From: Pseudomonas muyukensis
GTDB lineage: Bacteria; Pseudomonadota; Gammaproteobacteria; Pseudomonadales; Pseudomonadaceae
NCBI RefSeq assembly: GCF_019139535.1
Contig: NZ_CP077073.1
Span: forward strand, 4,430,501 to 4,494,500
Direction of reading: 5' to 3'
DNA: 64,000 nucleotides
The translations under genes were made by a program, and so were the position numbers. The notes beneath the pieces were generated by a model that was given only the letters and a program-made list of their open reading frames with translations, did no database searches and was not told the DNA's origin. Positions within the stretch are counted from its first letter, which is position 1. Every line of letters starts with the position of its first letter. Positions 8,478 through 17,795 of the stretch are shown piece after piece.

Positions 8478-9392
8478 TCAGTTGGCCTGTTTTACCGCCC
8501 GCCACAACTTGCTCGCCACAGCTACCACCGCCAGCACCACAGCCCCGGCAATCACCCCCGCCACACCATTGAGCAGCGCCCCGGTCAACGCCCCACCCCG
8601 GCCTTCGCTGAACGCCTCGATAGCGTGATGCAACGGCGCGATGCCATGCACCAGGATGCCGCCACCGACCAGGAACATCGCCGCGGTGCCGATCACCGAC
8701 AGGCTCTTCATCATGTACGGCGCCGCGCGCAGGATGCCGTTACCCACGGCGCGGGCCAGGCTCGACGCCTTCTGCGTCATCCACAGCCCCAGGTCGTCGA
8801 GCTTGACGATACCGGCCACCAGGCCGTAGACCCCCAGGGTCATGACGATGGCGATGCCCGACAGCACGATGATCTGCTGGCTCAGCGGCGCATCGGCCAC
8901 GGTGCCCAGGGTGATGGCGATGATCTCGGCAGAGAGGATGAAGTCGGTGCGCACCGCGCCCTTGATCTTGCTTTCCTCATAAGCCACCAGGTCGACATTG
9001 GCATCGGCCACCGCCTCCTTGCGCGCCTCATGCTCAGCCTGGTCCTGCGCCTTGCTGTGCAGGAACTTGTGCGCCAGTTTCTCGAAGCCCTCGAAGCACA
9101 GGTAGGCGCCACCGAGCATCAGCAGCGGGGTCACCGCCCAAGGGATGAACGCGCTGATCAACAGCGCCGCCGGCACCAGGATCGCCTTGTTCAGCAGCGA
9201 GCCCTTGGCCACCGCCCAGACCACCGGGATCTCCCGCTCGGCGCGCACGCCGGTGACCTGCTGGGCGTTGAGCGCCAGGTCGTCGCCCAGCACCCCGGCG
9301 GTCTTCTTCGCCGCGACCTTGGTCATCAGCGAGACATCGTCGAGCACCGTGGCGATGTCGTCGATCAATACCAGTAGACTGCTTCCTGCCAT
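8478..9392 (-). CDS. DUF808 (YedI-like) inner-membrane protein
   Basis: The 304-residue protein opens with [20 protein letters not shown] and has [24 protein letters not shown], the conserved N-terminal block of DUF808 membrane proteins. About six hydrophobic segments follow, and a charged cytoplasmic-type stretch lies at residues 115-145. The molecular role of this family is not established. It is convergent with the tsx-like pair and divergent from the TetR gene, with no evident link to purine metabolism apart from position. Confidence 0.85.
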   Translation of the reverse strand: MAGSSLLVLIDDIATVLDDVSLMTKVAAKKTAGVLGDDLALNAQQVTGVRAEREIPVVWAVAKGSLLNKAILVPAALLISAFIPWAVTPLLMLGGAYLCFEGFEKLAHKFLHSKAQDQAEHEARKEAVADANVDLVAYEESKIKGAVRTDFILSAEIIAITLGTVADAPLSQQIIVLSGIAIVMTLGVYGLVAGIVKLDDLGLWMTQKASSLARAVGNGILRAAPYMMKSLSVIGTAAMFLVGGGILVHGIAPLHHAIEAFSEGRGGALTGALLNGVAGVIAGAVVLAVVAVASKLWRAVKQAN

Positions 9393-9524
9393 GTTTGCCT
9401 GTTTCCAGTGGGTTGAATGCTGCGGATTCTAGCCGAAAGTCGCTGCCTTGAGCGTCCGTCGGAGCGGGTGCTACCATGCCGGACCCTTCTTGCAAGGGGC
9501 CAGACACGAGGAAGATCCCCGACA

Positions 9525-10136
9525 ATGAGCACCATTCGCGAGCGCAACAAGGAACTGATCCTGCGCGCGGCCAGTGAAGAATTCGCCGACAAGGGCTTCG
9601 CCGCCACCAAGACCAGCGATATCGCGGCCAAGGCCGGCTTGCCCAAGCCGAACGTCTATTACTATTTCAAGTCGAAGGAAAACCTCTACCGCGAGGTGCT
9701 GGAGAGCATCATCGCGCCGATCATGCAGGCGTCGACGCCGTTCAACGCCGACGGTGATCCGCAAGAGGTGTTGAGCGCCTACATTCGCTCGAAGGTGCGC
9801 ATCTCCCGCGACCTGCCGCATGCCTCCAAGGTGTTCGCCAGCGAGATCATGCACGGCGCGCCGCACCTGTCGCCGCGCCAGGTCGAGCAGCTCAACGAGC
9901 AGGCCCGGCACAACATCGAATGCATCCAGCGCTGGCTCGAACGCGGGCAGATCGCCAATGTCGACCCGCACCACCTGATGTTCAGCATCTGGGCGGCGAC
10001 CCAGACCTACGCCGATTTCGACTGGCAGATTGCCGTGGTGACCGGCAAGGCCAAGCTGGACGACAGCGACTACGACGCGGCGGCCGAGACCATCATCCGC
10101 CTGGTGCTCAAGGGCTGCGAGCCTGAGGCCGCCTGA
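9525..10136 (+). CDS. TetR-family transcriptional regulator (RutR-like)
   Basis: The 203-residue protein has an N-terminal TetR helix-turn-helix (ERNKELILRAASEEFADKGF to NVYYYFKSKENLY) at residues 5-55 and a C-terminal ligand domain resembling that of RutR-type regulators, which sense pyrimidines or purines. ATG 9525 is chosen so that the protein begins immediately before the HTH. It is monocistronic, bounded downstream by a REP element. Control of nearby nucleobase genes is plausible but inferred. Confidence 0.82.
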   Translation: MSTIRERNKELILRAASEEFADKGFAATKTSDIAAKAGLPKPNVYYYFKSKENLYREVLESIIAPIMQASTPFNADGDPQEVLSAYIRSKVRISRDLPHASKVFASEIMHGAPHLSPRQVEQLNEQARHNIECIQRWLERGQIANVDPHHLMFSIWAATQTYADFDWQIAVVTGKAKLDDSDYDAAAETIIRLVLKGCEPEAA

Positions 10137-10145
10137 CAGGCCAAC

Positions 10146-10249
10146 GGGGCTGCTTTGCAGCCCATCGCGACACAAGGCCGCTCCTACAGAGGTTACGCAT
10201 TTCCCTGTAGGAGCGGCCTTGTGTCGCGATGGGCCGCAGAGCGGCCCCA
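10146..10249. repeat. REP pair between the TetR and GlcG-like genes
   Basis: A gcgacacaaggccgctcctac unit is followed about 20 bases later by its inverse complement, with additional flanking hairpins. The genes on both sides converge here, so it likely terminates both transcripts. Confidence 0.8.
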
Positions 10250-10261
10250 AAATGACGAGCC

Positions 10262-10702
10262 TTACGCAGCAACCCCCGCATCCGCCGTCAGCCCCACCTC
10301 TTCGATCGCACTGATCGCGCACTGCTCGTCGATATCCGACGTATCCCCACTGATCCCCACCGCGCCCAGCACCTTGCCCTGCTGATCACGCACCAGCACG
10401 CCACCCGGCACCGGCACCACCGACCGTTCGCCAAGGCCGTTCAAGGCGGCATAGAAGGCCGGGCGCTGCTGCGAGTCCAGCGCCAGCAGGCGCGAGCCCT
10501 TGCCCAGCGCCACCGCGCCCCAGGCCTTGCCGATGGCCACCTCGGGGCGCAACAGGCTGGCGCCATCCTCGCGCTGCAACGCCAGCAGGTGCCCACCGGC
10601 GTCGAGCACCGCCACGGTCAGGGGCGCGGCGTTGATCTTGCGGCCGGCGGCCAGCGCGGCGTTGACCACGCCAACGGCCTGTTTCAGGGTCAATGCGTTC
10701 AT
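10262..10702 (-). CDS. GlcG/HbpS-like protein
   Basis: This 146-residue protein of the GlcG/HbpS (DUF336) family begins MNALTLKQAVGVVNAALAA and has the AVLDAGGHLLALQREDGA block and PVPGGVLV motif of the fold. ATG 10702 is preceded by AGGACC and fits family length better than an upstream TTG. It is divergent from gcl across a region with two TTGTATACAA operators. GlcG-like proteins often accompany glyoxylate or glycolate genes, but their function is unsettled. Confidence 0.85.
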   Translation of the reverse strand: MNALTLKQAVGVVNAALAAGRKINAAPLTVAVLDAGGHLLALQREDGASLLRPEVAIGKAWGAVALGKGSRLLALDSQQRPAFYAALNGLGERSVVPVPGGVLVRDQQGKVLGAVGISGDTSDIDEQCAISAIEEVGLTADAGVAA

Positions 10703-10784
10703 GAAAAGGTCCTCTTCTTGTTGTGAGAAGCCCTGAGGGCAGTTGAAAACCAATAGACAAGATAGAACACAACAAAGGCACAGT

Positions 10785-10794
10785 TTGTATACAA
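10785..10794. promoter_or_regulatory. Operator-like palindrome TTGTATACAA (glcG-like side)
   Basis: This perfect palindrome lies 82 bases upstream of the GlcG-like start codon, in the divergent region shared with gcl. It is identical to the box before puuE. Confidence 0.6.
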
Positions 10795-10879
10795 TTTTTT
10801 AATTCATTCTCTCTCAGTGCGACGAAATGCCGCCTTTCCGTGGCATGACCGCTGAGTCAAAGCTGCCGACGAAAATGGA

Positions 10880-10909
10880 TTGACCTTTTGCGCCGAGCAT
10901 GAATACACT
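10880..10909 (+). promoter_or_regulatory. Candidate sigma-70 promoter of the gcl operon
   Basis: TTGACC and TACACT are separated by 18 bases. The palindrome at 10925-10934 would then lie just after the predicted transcription start, a suitable place for repression. Confidence 0.45.
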
Positions 10910-10924
10910 CTGCCGCAACACAAG

Positions 10925-10934
10925 TTGTATACAA
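10925..10934. promoter_or_regulatory. Operator-like palindrome TTGTATACAA (gcl side)
   Basis: This perfect palindrome is 26 bases before the gcl start codon, overlapping the probable transcript start. The spacing from the 10785 copy is 140 bases. Confidence 0.6.
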
Positions 10935-10959
10935 TTACAAAATCGATGAGGCACAACCC

Positions 10960-12735
10960 ATGAGCAAAATGAGAGCAATCGATGCAGCCGTTCTGGTCAT
11001 GCGCCGTGAAGGTGTAGATACCGCGTTCGGCATTCCAGGGGCTGCCATCAACCCGCTGTATTCGGCCCTGAAGAAAGTCGGTGGCATCGATCACGTCCTC
11101 GCTCGCCACGTCGAAGGTGCCTCGCACATGGCCGAGGGCTACACCCGCGCCAACCCGGGCAACATCGGCGTGTGCATCGGCACCTCCGGCCCTGCCGGCA
11201 CCGACATGGTCACCGGCCTGTACAGTGCCTCGGCCGACTCCATCCCGATCCTCTGCATCACCGGCCAAGCCCCGCGTGCGCGCCTGCACAAGGAAGACTT
11301 CCAGGCCGTCGACATCACCAGCATCGTCAAGCCGGTGACCAAGTGGGCCACCACCGTGCTGGAGCCGGGCCAGGTGCCCTACGCGTTCCAGAAGGCCTTC
11401 TTCGAGATGCGCACTGGCCGCCCAGGCCCGGTGCTGATCGACCTGCCGTTCGACGTGCAGATGGCCGAGATCGAGTTCGACATCGATGCCTACGAGCCGC
11501 TGCCCGTGACCAAGCCAGCCGCGACCCGCAAGCAGGCGGAAAAAGCCCTGGCCATGCTCAATGACGCCGAGCGTCCGCTGCTGGTGGCCGGTGGCGGCAT
11601 CATCAACGCCGACGCCAGCGACAAGTTGGTCGCGTTCGCCGAACTGACCGGCGTGCCGGTGGTACCGACCCTGATGGGCTGGGGCACCCTCCCGGACGAC
11701 CACGAACTGATGGTCGGCATGGTCGGCCTGCAGACCTCGCACCGCTACGGCAACGCCACGCTGCTCAAATCCGACCTGGTGTTCGGTATCGGCAACCGCT
11801 GGGCCAACCGCCACACCGGCTCCGTCGACGTCTACACCGAAGGCCGCCGCTTCATCCACGTCGATATCGAACCGACCCAGATCGGCCGGGTATTCACCCC
11901 CGACCTGGGCATCGTCTCCGACGCAGGCGCCGCCCTGGAGGTGTTCCTCGAAGTGGCCCGCGAGTGGAAGGCCGCAGGCAAGCTCAAGTGCCGCAAGGCC
12001 TGGCTGGAAGACTGCCAGCAGCGCAAGGCGAGCCTGCAGCGCAAGACCAACTTCGACAACGTGCCGGTCAAGCCGCAGCGCGTGTACCAGGAAATGAACG
12101 AGGTGTTCGGCAAGGACACCTGCTACGTCAGCACCATCGGCCTGTCGCAGATCGCCGGCGCGCAGTTCCTCCACGTGTACAAGCCGCGCCACTGGATCAA
12201 CTGCGGCCAGGCCGGCCCACTGGGTTGGACCATCCCGGCGGCCCTCGGCGTGGTCAAGGCCGACCCGAAGCGCAAGGTGGTCGCGCTGTCCGGTGACTAC
12301 GACTTCCAGTTCATGATCGAAGAGCTGGCCGTCGGCGCGCAGTTCAACCTGCCGTACGTCCACGTGCTGGTGAACAACGCCTACCTCGGCCTGATCCGCC
12401 AGGCCCAGCGTGGTTTCGACATGGATTACTGTGTACAACTGGCGTTCGAGAACATCAACTCGACCGACGCCGCCACCTACGGGGTCGACCACGTCGCCGT
12501 GGTCGAAGGCCTGGGCTGCAAGGCCATCCGCGTGTTCGAACCGGCCGAGATCGCCCCTGCCCTGCTCAAGGCGCAGAAGATGGCCGAAGAGTTCCGCGTA
12601 CCGGTGGTGGTCGAGGTGATCCTCGAGCGCGTCACCAACATTTCCATGGGCACCGAGATCAACGCGGTCAACGAATTCGAAGACCTCGCCCTGGTCGGCA
12701 ACGACGCGCCAACCGCCATCTCGCTGCTGGACTGA
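10960..12735 (+). CDS. gcl: Glyoxylate carboligase (tartronate-semialdehyde synthase)
   Basis: The 591-residue ThDP enzyme condenses two glyoxylates to tartronate semialdehyde and CO2. It has the N-terminal pyrimidine-binding domain, a central FAD-type domain, and the C-terminal ThDP domain with GDYDFQF near residue 446 and the NNAYLG segment. Residue 51 is Val within [12 protein letters not shown], where most ThDP enzymes have Glu; this substitution is characteristic of glyoxylate carboligase and supports the assignment over acetolactate synthase. It leads the gcl-hyi-glxR-ttuD-pykF operon behind a palindromic operator. Confidence 0.96.
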   Translation: MSKMRAIDAAVLVMRREGVDTAFGIPGAAINPLYSALKKVGGIDHVLARHVEGASHMAEGYTRANPGNIGVCIGTSGPAGTDMVTGLYSASADSIPILCITGQAPRARLHKEDFQAVDITSIVKPVTKWATTVLEPGQVPYAFQKAFFEMRTGRPGPVLIDLPFDVQMAEIEFDIDAYEPLPVTKPAATRKQAEKALAMLNDAERPLLVAGGGIINADASDKLVAFAELTGVPVVPTLMGWGTLPDDHELMVGMVGLQTSHRYGNATLLKSDLVFGIGNRWANRHTGSVDVYTEGRRFIHVDIEPTQIGRVFTPDLGIVSDAGAALEVFLEVAREWKAAGKLKCRKAWLEDCQQRKASLQRKTNFDNVPVKPQRVYQEMNEVFGKDTCYVSTIGLSQIAGAQFLHVYKPRHWINCGQAGPLGWTIPAALGVVKADPKRKVVALSGDYDFQFMIEELAVGAQFNLPYVHVLVNNAYLGLIRQAQRGFDMDYCVQLAFENINSTDAATYGVDHVAVVEGLGCKAIRVFEPAEIAPALLKAQKMAEEFRVPVVVEVILERVTNISMGTEINAVNEFEDLALVGNDAPTAISLLD

Positions 12736-12787
12736 TCGCCTGACGCCCCCGGCATGCCCGGGGGCCTTCATCGCAAGGAGACAACCC

Positions 12788-13570
12788 ATGCCTCGCTTCG
12801 CTGCCAACTTGTCCATGCTGTTCACCGAACAGGACTTCCTGGCCCGCTTCAAGGCGGCCGCCGACGCCGGTTTCAGCGGTGTCGAATACCTGTTCCCGTA
12901 CGACTTCGACGCCACCCAGATCAAGCAGCAGCTCGACACCCACGGCCTGACCCAGGTGCTGTTCAACCTTCCTGCGGGCGACTGGTCGAAAGGTGAGCGC
13001 GGTATCACCTGCCACCCCGACCGCGTCGAAGAGTTCCGCGCCGGGGTCGACAAGGCCATCGAATACGCCAAGGTGCTGGGCAACACCCAGGTCAACGCCC
13101 TGGCCGGCATCCGCCCGCAAGGCCCGGACTGCGCCACCGTGCGCAAGACTTTCGTGGACAACCTGCGCTACGCCGCCGACAAGCTCAAGGCCGCCGGCAT
13201 CCGCCTGGTCATGGAAATGATCAACACCCGCGACATCCCCGGCTTCTACCTGAACACCACCCAGCAGGCTTTGGAGATCCAGGCCGAGGTAGGCAGCGAC
13301 AACCTGTTCCTGCAGTACGACATCTACCACATGCAGATCATGGAAGGTGACCTGGCGCGCACCCTGGAAACCCACCTGAAGCTGATCAACCACGTGCAGC
13401 TGGCCGATAACCCCGGCCGCCACGAACCAGGCACCGGCGAGATCAACTACCGCTTCCTGTTCGAGCACCTGGACCGCATCGGCTACCAGGGCTGGGTGGG
13501 CGCGGAATACAAGCCCAGGACCACCACTGAAGCCGGCCTGGGCTGGCTCAAGACGCACAACGCAATCTAA
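12788..13570 (+). CDS. hyi: Hydroxypyruvate isomerase
   Basis: The 260-residue TIM-barrel protein (xylose-isomerase/AP-endonuclease-2 fold) interconverts hydroxypyruvate and tartronate semialdehyde. Typical features are the start PRFAANLSMLFTEQDFL, the VMEMIN metal-site block near residue 141, QYDIYHMQ near 176 and HVQLADNPGRHEPGTGEI near 204. Its start follows AAGGAG by 7 bases, 52 bases after gcl. Its place between gcl and glxR is the usual one. Confidence 0.95.
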   Translation: MPRFAANLSMLFTEQDFLARFKAAADAGFSGVEYLFPYDFDATQIKQQLDTHGLTQVLFNLPAGDWSKGERGITCHPDRVEEFRAGVDKAIEYAKVLGNTQVNALAGIRPQGPDCATVRKTFVDNLRYAADKLKAAGIRLVMEMINTRDIPGFYLNTTQQALEIQAEVGSDNLFLQYDIYHMQIMEGDLARTLETHLKLINHVQLADNPGRHEPGTGEINYRFLFEHLDRIGYQGWVGAEYKPRTTTEAGLGWLKTHNAI

Positions 13571-13584
13571 GGATGCACTCGGTC

Positions 13585-13700
13585 CCTGTAGGAGCGGCCT
13601 TGTGTCGCGATGGGCTGCGCAGCAGCCCCCGGCAATCGCTGAATTGACCGAAATCGTGGGGCCGCTTCGCGCCCCAATCGCGACACAAGGCCGCTCCTAC
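13585..13700. repeat. REP pair between hyi and glxR
   Basis: Facing ctgtaggagcggccttgtgtcgcga and tcgcgacacaaggccgctcctac units lie inside the gcl operon. Intra-operon REPs can stabilise upstream mRNA and lower downstream expression. Confidence 0.8.
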
Positions 13701-13747
13701 AAGGGCCAGGTCGCCTGCTCATACAAATACAAAGAGGCAGAACTCTC

Positions 13748-14641
13748 ATGGCTAAAATCGGTTTCCTCGGCACCGGCATCATGGGCAAGCCCATGGCCCA
13801 GAACCTGCAAAAGGCAGGTCACAGCATCTTCGTTTCCACCCACCACGACGCCGCCCCGGCCGACCTGATCGCCGCTGGCGCCGTGGCCCTGGCCAACCCG
13901 AAGGAAGTGGCCCAGGAAGCTGAATTCATCATCGTCATGGTGCCAGACACCCCGCAGGTCGAAGCGGTCCTGTTCGGTGAGAACGGTGTCGTCGAAGGTG
14001 TCGGCCCGAACAAGGTGGTGATCGACATGAGCTCGATCTCGCCCACCGCCACCAAGGCCTTCGCCGAGAAGATCAAGGCCACCGGCGCCGCCTACCTGGA
14101 CGCCCCGGTATCCGGTGGCGAAGTCGGCGCCAAGGCCGGCACCCTGAGCATCATGGTCGGCGGCTGCCCGAAAGCCTTCGAGCGTGCCTTGGCGCTGTTC
14201 GAAGCCATGGGCAAGAACATCACCCGCGTCGGCGGCAACGGCGACGGCCAGACCGCCAAGGTGGCCAACCAGATCATCGTCGCCCTGAACATCCAGGCCG
14301 TCGGCGAAGCCCTGCTGTTCGCCGCCAAGAACGGCGCGGACCCAGCCAAGGTGCGCGAAGCGCTGATGGGCGGCTTCGCCTCGTCGAAGATCCTCGAAGT
14401 GCACGCCGAGCGCATGATCAAGGGCACCTTCGACCCGGGCTTCCGCATCAACCTGCACCAGAAGGACCTGAACCTGGCCCTGCAAGGCGCCAAGGAGCTG
14501 GGCATCAACCTGCCCAACACTTCCAACGCCCAGCAAGTGTTCAGCACCTGCGTGGCACTGGGCGGCGGCAACTGGGACCACTCGGCGCTGATCAAGGGCC
14601 TGGAGCACATGGCCAACTTCTCGATCCGCGACGACAAGTGA
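13748..14641 (+). CDS. glxR: Tartronate semialdehyde reductase (2-hydroxy-3-oxopropionate reductase)
   Basis: The 297-residue beta-hydroxyacid dehydrogenase reduces tartronate semialdehyde to D-glycerate with NAD(P)H. It has the N-terminal Rossmann GFLGTGIMGKPMAQNL at residues 5-20, the DAPVSGGEVGAKAGTLSIMVGG substrate-side block near residue 118, the catalytic-type lysine in GDGQTAKVANQ near 171, and KDLNLAL near 239. It belongs to the gcl operon, separated from hyi by a REP pair. Confidence 0.95.
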   Translation: MAKIGFLGTGIMGKPMAQNLQKAGHSIFVSTHHDAAPADLIAAGAVALANPKEVAQEAEFIIVMVPDTPQVEAVLFGENGVVEGVGPNKVVIDMSSISPTATKAFAEKIKATGAAYLDAPVSGGEVGAKAGTLSIMVGGCPKAFERALALFEAMGKNITRVGGNGDGQTAKVANQIIVALNIQAVGEALLFAAKNGADPAKVREALMGGFASSKILEVHAERMIKGTFDPGFRINLHQKDLNLALQGAKELGINLPNTSNAQQVFSTCVALGGGNWDHSALIKGLEHMANFSIRDDK

Positions 14642-14649
14642 TTTGAATC

Positions 14650-14757
14650 CGGGGGCTGCTGCGCAGCCCTTTCGCGACACAAGGCCGCCCCTACAGGCGG
14701 TACGCAATCCCCTGTAGGAGCGGCCTTGTGCCGCGATAGGGGCGCAAAGCGCCCCCA
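14650..14757. repeat. REP pair between glxR and ttuD
   Basis: Inverted gcgacacaaggccgc and ctgtaggagcggcc units fill part of the 260-base gap. A second hairpin of a different kind (gccaggctc-like) may follow near 14800-14860. Confidence 0.75.
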
Positions 14758-14901
14758 AGATCTCAGATTCAACACCGGTGAACCTGCAACCACAGGCTCA
14801 CCTGGTGACCCCGAGCAACACCCGCCCCTGGTTCGGCCTGCACGGAGGCAGTTCCAGGGGCGTTTTCGATTCTGCAGAACAACAATAACTGGGAGCCTGC
14901 C

Positions 14902-16176
14902 ATGTCGGTCGATCCGCAAAAACTTCTCCGCGAGCTGTTCGACACAGCCATCGCCGCCGCCCACCCGCGCCAGGTCCTCGAACCCCACCTGCCCGCCGAC
15001 CGTAGCGGCCGGGTCATCGTCATCGGCGCCGGCAAGGCCGCCGCCGCCATGGCCGAAGTGGTCGAGAAGAGCTGGCAGGGCGAGGTCTCGGGCCTGGTCG
15101 TGACCCGCTACGGCCACGGCGCCAACTGCCAGAAGATCGAGGTGGTCGAAGCCGCCCACCCGGTCCCCGACGCCGCCGGCCTGGCCGTGGCCAAGCGTGT
15201 GCTGGCCCTGGTCAGCAACCTCAGCGAAGACGACCGGGTCATCTTCCTGCTCTCCGGCGGCGGCTCGGCCCTGCTGGCCCTGCCAGCCGAAGGCCTGACC
15301 CTGGCCGACAAGCAGCAGATCAACAAGGCGCTGCTCAAGTCCGGCGCCACCATCGGCGAGATGAACTGCGTGCGCAAGCACCTCTCGGCGATCAAGGGCG
15401 GCCGCCTGGCCAAGGCCTGCTGGCCGGCCACCGTCTACACCTACGCGATCTCCGACGTGCCCGGCGACCTCGCCACGGTCATCGCCTCCGGCCCCACCGT
15501 GGCCGACCCGAGCACCTCGGCCGACGCCCTGGCGATCCTCAAGCGCTACGACATCCAGGCGCCGCAAGCGGTGCTCGACTGGCTGCACAACCCCGCCTCG
15601 GAAACCGTCAAGGCCGACGACCCGGCGCTGGCGCGCAGCCACTTCCAGCTGATCGCCCGCCCCCAGCAATCGCTCGAGGCTGCCGCGGTAAAAGCCCGCC
15701 AGGCCGGCTTCAGCCCACTGATCCTCGGCGACCTGGAAGGCGAGTCGCGCGAAGTGGCCAAGGTCCATGCCGGCATCGCCCGGCAGATCGTGCTGCACGG
15801 CCAGCCGCTCAAGGCGCCTTGCGTGATCCTCTCCGGCGGCGAGACCACCGTCACCGTGCGCGGCAACGGCCGTGGCGGGCGCAACGCCGAGTTTTTGCTC
15901 AGCCTCACCGAAAGCCTCAAGGGCCTGCCGGGCGTGCATGCCCTGGCCGGTGATACCGACGGTATCGACGGCTCGGAAGAAAACGCCGGCGCCTTCATGA
16001 CCCCAAGCAGCTACACCCGCGCCGAAGCCCTGGGCCTGTCGGCCAGCGATGAGCTGGACAACAACAACGGCTATGGCTACTTCGCCGCCCTCGATGCGTT
16101 GATCGTCACCGAGCCGACCCGCACCAACGTCAACGATTTCCGCGCCATCCTGATCCTCGAGACTGCCCAATCATGA
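14902..16176 (+). CDS. ttuD: TtuD: glycerate 2-kinase / hydroxypyruvate reductase family (MOFRL)
   Basis: The 424-residue protein has the DUF4147 domain (VIVIGAGKAAAAMAE near residue 38, FLLSGGGSALL near 114) and the C-terminal MOFRL domain (GDTDGIDGSEENAGAF near 350). Many genomes label this family hydroxypyruvate reductase, but characterised members are ATP-dependent glycerate 2-kinases. Kinase activity is the better fit here, because glycerate made by GlxR would become 2-phosphoglycerate, close to the pyruvate kinase encoded next. Its stop overlaps the pykF start (ATGA). Confidence 0.88.
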   Translation: MSVDPQKLLRELFDTAIAAAHPRQVLEPHLPADRSGRVIVIGAGKAAAAMAEVVEKSWQGEVSGLVVTRYGHGANCQKIEVVEAAHPVPDAAGLAVAKRVLALVSNLSEDDRVIFLLSGGGSALLALPAEGLTLADKQQINKALLKSGATIGEMNCVRKHLSAIKGGRLAKACWPATVYTYAISDVPGDLATVIASGPTVADPSTSADALAILKRYDIQAPQAVLDWLHNPASETVKADDPALARSHFQLIARPQQSLEAAAVKARQAGFSPLILGDLEGESREVAKVHAGIARQIVLHGQPLKAPCVILSGGETTVTVRGNGRGGRNAEFLLSLTESLKGLPGVHALAGDTDGIDGSEENAGAFMTPSSYTRAEALGLSASDELDNNNGYGYFAALDALIVTEPTRTNVNDFRAILILETAQS

Positions 16177-17588
16177 CGCCTGATAAAAAAGTAAAGATCC
16201 TCGCCACCCTCGGCCCTGCGATCGAAGGCATCGACGACATCCGCCAACTGGTCGAAGCCGGGGTGAACATCTTCCGCCTCAACTTCAGCCACGGCGAGCA
16301 CGCCGACCACGCCCTGCGCTACCAGTGGATCCGCGAAGTCGAGCAGCAGCTCAACTACCCGCTGGGCATCCTCATGGACCTGCAAGGGCCGAAGCTGCGC
16401 GTGGGCCGCTTCGCCGACGGCAAGGTCCAGCTGCAACGCGGCCAGGCCCTGCGCCTGGACCTGGACAAGACCCCCGGCGACAGCCGCCGGGTCAACCTAC
16501 CGCACCCAGAGATCATCGCCGCCCTCGAGCCGGGCATGGACCTGCTGCTGGACGACGGCAAGCTGCGCCTGCGGGTCACCGCCAAGCACAGCGACGCGAT
16601 CGACACCGAAGTGCTCAACGGTGGCGAGCTGTCCGACCGCAAGGGCGTCAACGTGCCGCAAGCGGTGCTCGACCTCTCCCCGCTCACCGAGAAGGACCGC
16701 CGCGACCTGGCCTTCGGCCTGGAGCTGGGCGTGGACTGGGTGGCCCTGTCGTTCGTCCAGCGCCCCGAGGACATCACCGAAGCGCGCCAGTTGATCGGTG
16801 ACCGCGCCTACCTGATGGCCAAGATCGAGAAGCCTTCGGCGGTCGAGCAGTTGCAGGCCATCGCCGAGCTGTCCGACGCGATCATGGTCGCCCGTGGCGA
16901 CCTGGGCGTGGAGGTGCCGGCCGAGAGCGTGCCGCAGATCCAGAAGCGCATCATCGGCACCTGCCGCCAGCTGGGCAAACCGGTGGTGGTGGCCACCCAG
17001 ATGCTCGAATCGATGCGCTTCTCGCCGGCCCCGACCCGCGCCGAGGTCACCGACGTGGCCAACGCCGTGGCCGAAGGCGCGGACGCGGTGATGCTGTCGG
17101 CCGAGACCGCTTCGGGCGACTACCCGCTGGAAGCGGTGCAGATGATGAGCAAGATCATCCGCCAGGTGGAAAACGGCCCGGACTACCAGGCCCAGCTCGA
17201 CGTCGGCCGGCCCAAGGCCGAGGCCACGGTGTCGGATGCCATCAGCTGCGCGATCCGCCGCATCAGCGGTATCTTGCCGGTGGCGGTGCTGGTCAACTAC
17301 AGCGAGTCGGGGGCCTCGACCCTGCGCGCCGCCCGCGAGCGGCCACGGGCGCCGATCCTCAACCTGACGCCGAACCTGAACACCGCGCGGCGCCTGAGCG
17401 TGACCTGGGGCGTGCACTCGGTGGTCAACGACCGCCTGCGCCAGGTCGACGAGGTGGTCTCCACCGCATTGGAAATCGCCCAGGCCCAAGGCATGGCCAG
17501 CCGCGGCGACACCCTGCTGATCACCGCCGGTGTGCCTTTCGGCAAGCCGGGCTCGACTAACACCTTGCGGATCGAGACCTTGGTCTGA
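16173..17588 (+). CDS. pykF: Pyruvate kinase
   Basis: The 471-residue enzyme converts phosphoenolpyruvate and ADP to pyruvate and ATP. It has the N-terminal KVKILATLGPA, the RLNFSHG block near residue 30, MAKIEKPSAVEQL near 212 with the catalytic lysine, the MVARGDLGVEVP stretch near 235, and VATQMLESM near 270. It is translationally coupled to ttuD by a 4-base overlap. As the last gene of the gcl operon it is probably a glyoxylate-dedicated isozyme. Confidence 0.95.
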   Translation: MTPDKKVKILATLGPAIEGIDDIRQLVEAGVNIFRLNFSHGEHADHALRYQWIREVEQQLNYPLGILMDLQGPKLRVGRFADGKVQLQRGQALRLDLDKTPGDSRRVNLPHPEIIAALEPGMDLLLDDGKLRLRVTAKHSDAIDTEVLNGGELSDRKGVNVPQAVLDLSPLTEKDRRDLAFGLELGVDWVALSFVQRPEDITEARQLIGDRAYLMAKIEKPSAVEQLQAIAELSDAIMVARGDLGVEVPAESVPQIQKRIIGTCRQLGKPVVVATQMLESMRFSPAPTRAEVTDVANAVAEGADAVMLSAETASGDYPLEAVQMMSKIIRQVENGPDYQAQLDVGRPKAEATVSDAISCAIRRISGILPVAVLVNYSESGASTLRAARERPRAPILNLTPNLNTARRLSVTWGVHSVVNDRLRQVDEVVSTALEIAQAQGMASRGDTLLITAGVPFGKPGSTNTLRIETLV

Positions 17589-17594
17589 GATCGC

Positions 17595-17712
17595 CGGGGG
17601 CGCTCTGCGCTCCTTTCGCGACACAAGGCCGCTCCTACAGGGATCGCACCCAGGCATGAATACACGATCCCTGTAGGAGCGGCCTTGTGTCGCGATTGCA
17701 GGGCGCAGCCCT
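17595..17712. repeat. REP pair downstream of pykF
   Basis: Facing copies of gcgacacaaggccgctcctac and its complement occupy most of the gap to the urea transporter. This is the likely end of the gcl operon transcript. Confidence 0.8.
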
Positions 17713-17795
17713 GCCCATACACCGATGCAAAAGAACTGCGCAAAACCGAGCCCCAAAGAGGCCCACCGCTCCCCCACTCACCGTATCGACTGCCC

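Noticed and set aside
10804..13161. Long minus-strand frame opposite gcl and hyi
   Set aside because: It overlaps two certain enzymes and the gcl operator region, and shows no domain.
14092..16170. 692-codon minus-strand frame opposite glxR and ttuD
   Set aside because: It is a shadow frame that crosses a REP pair and contains no recognisable motif.
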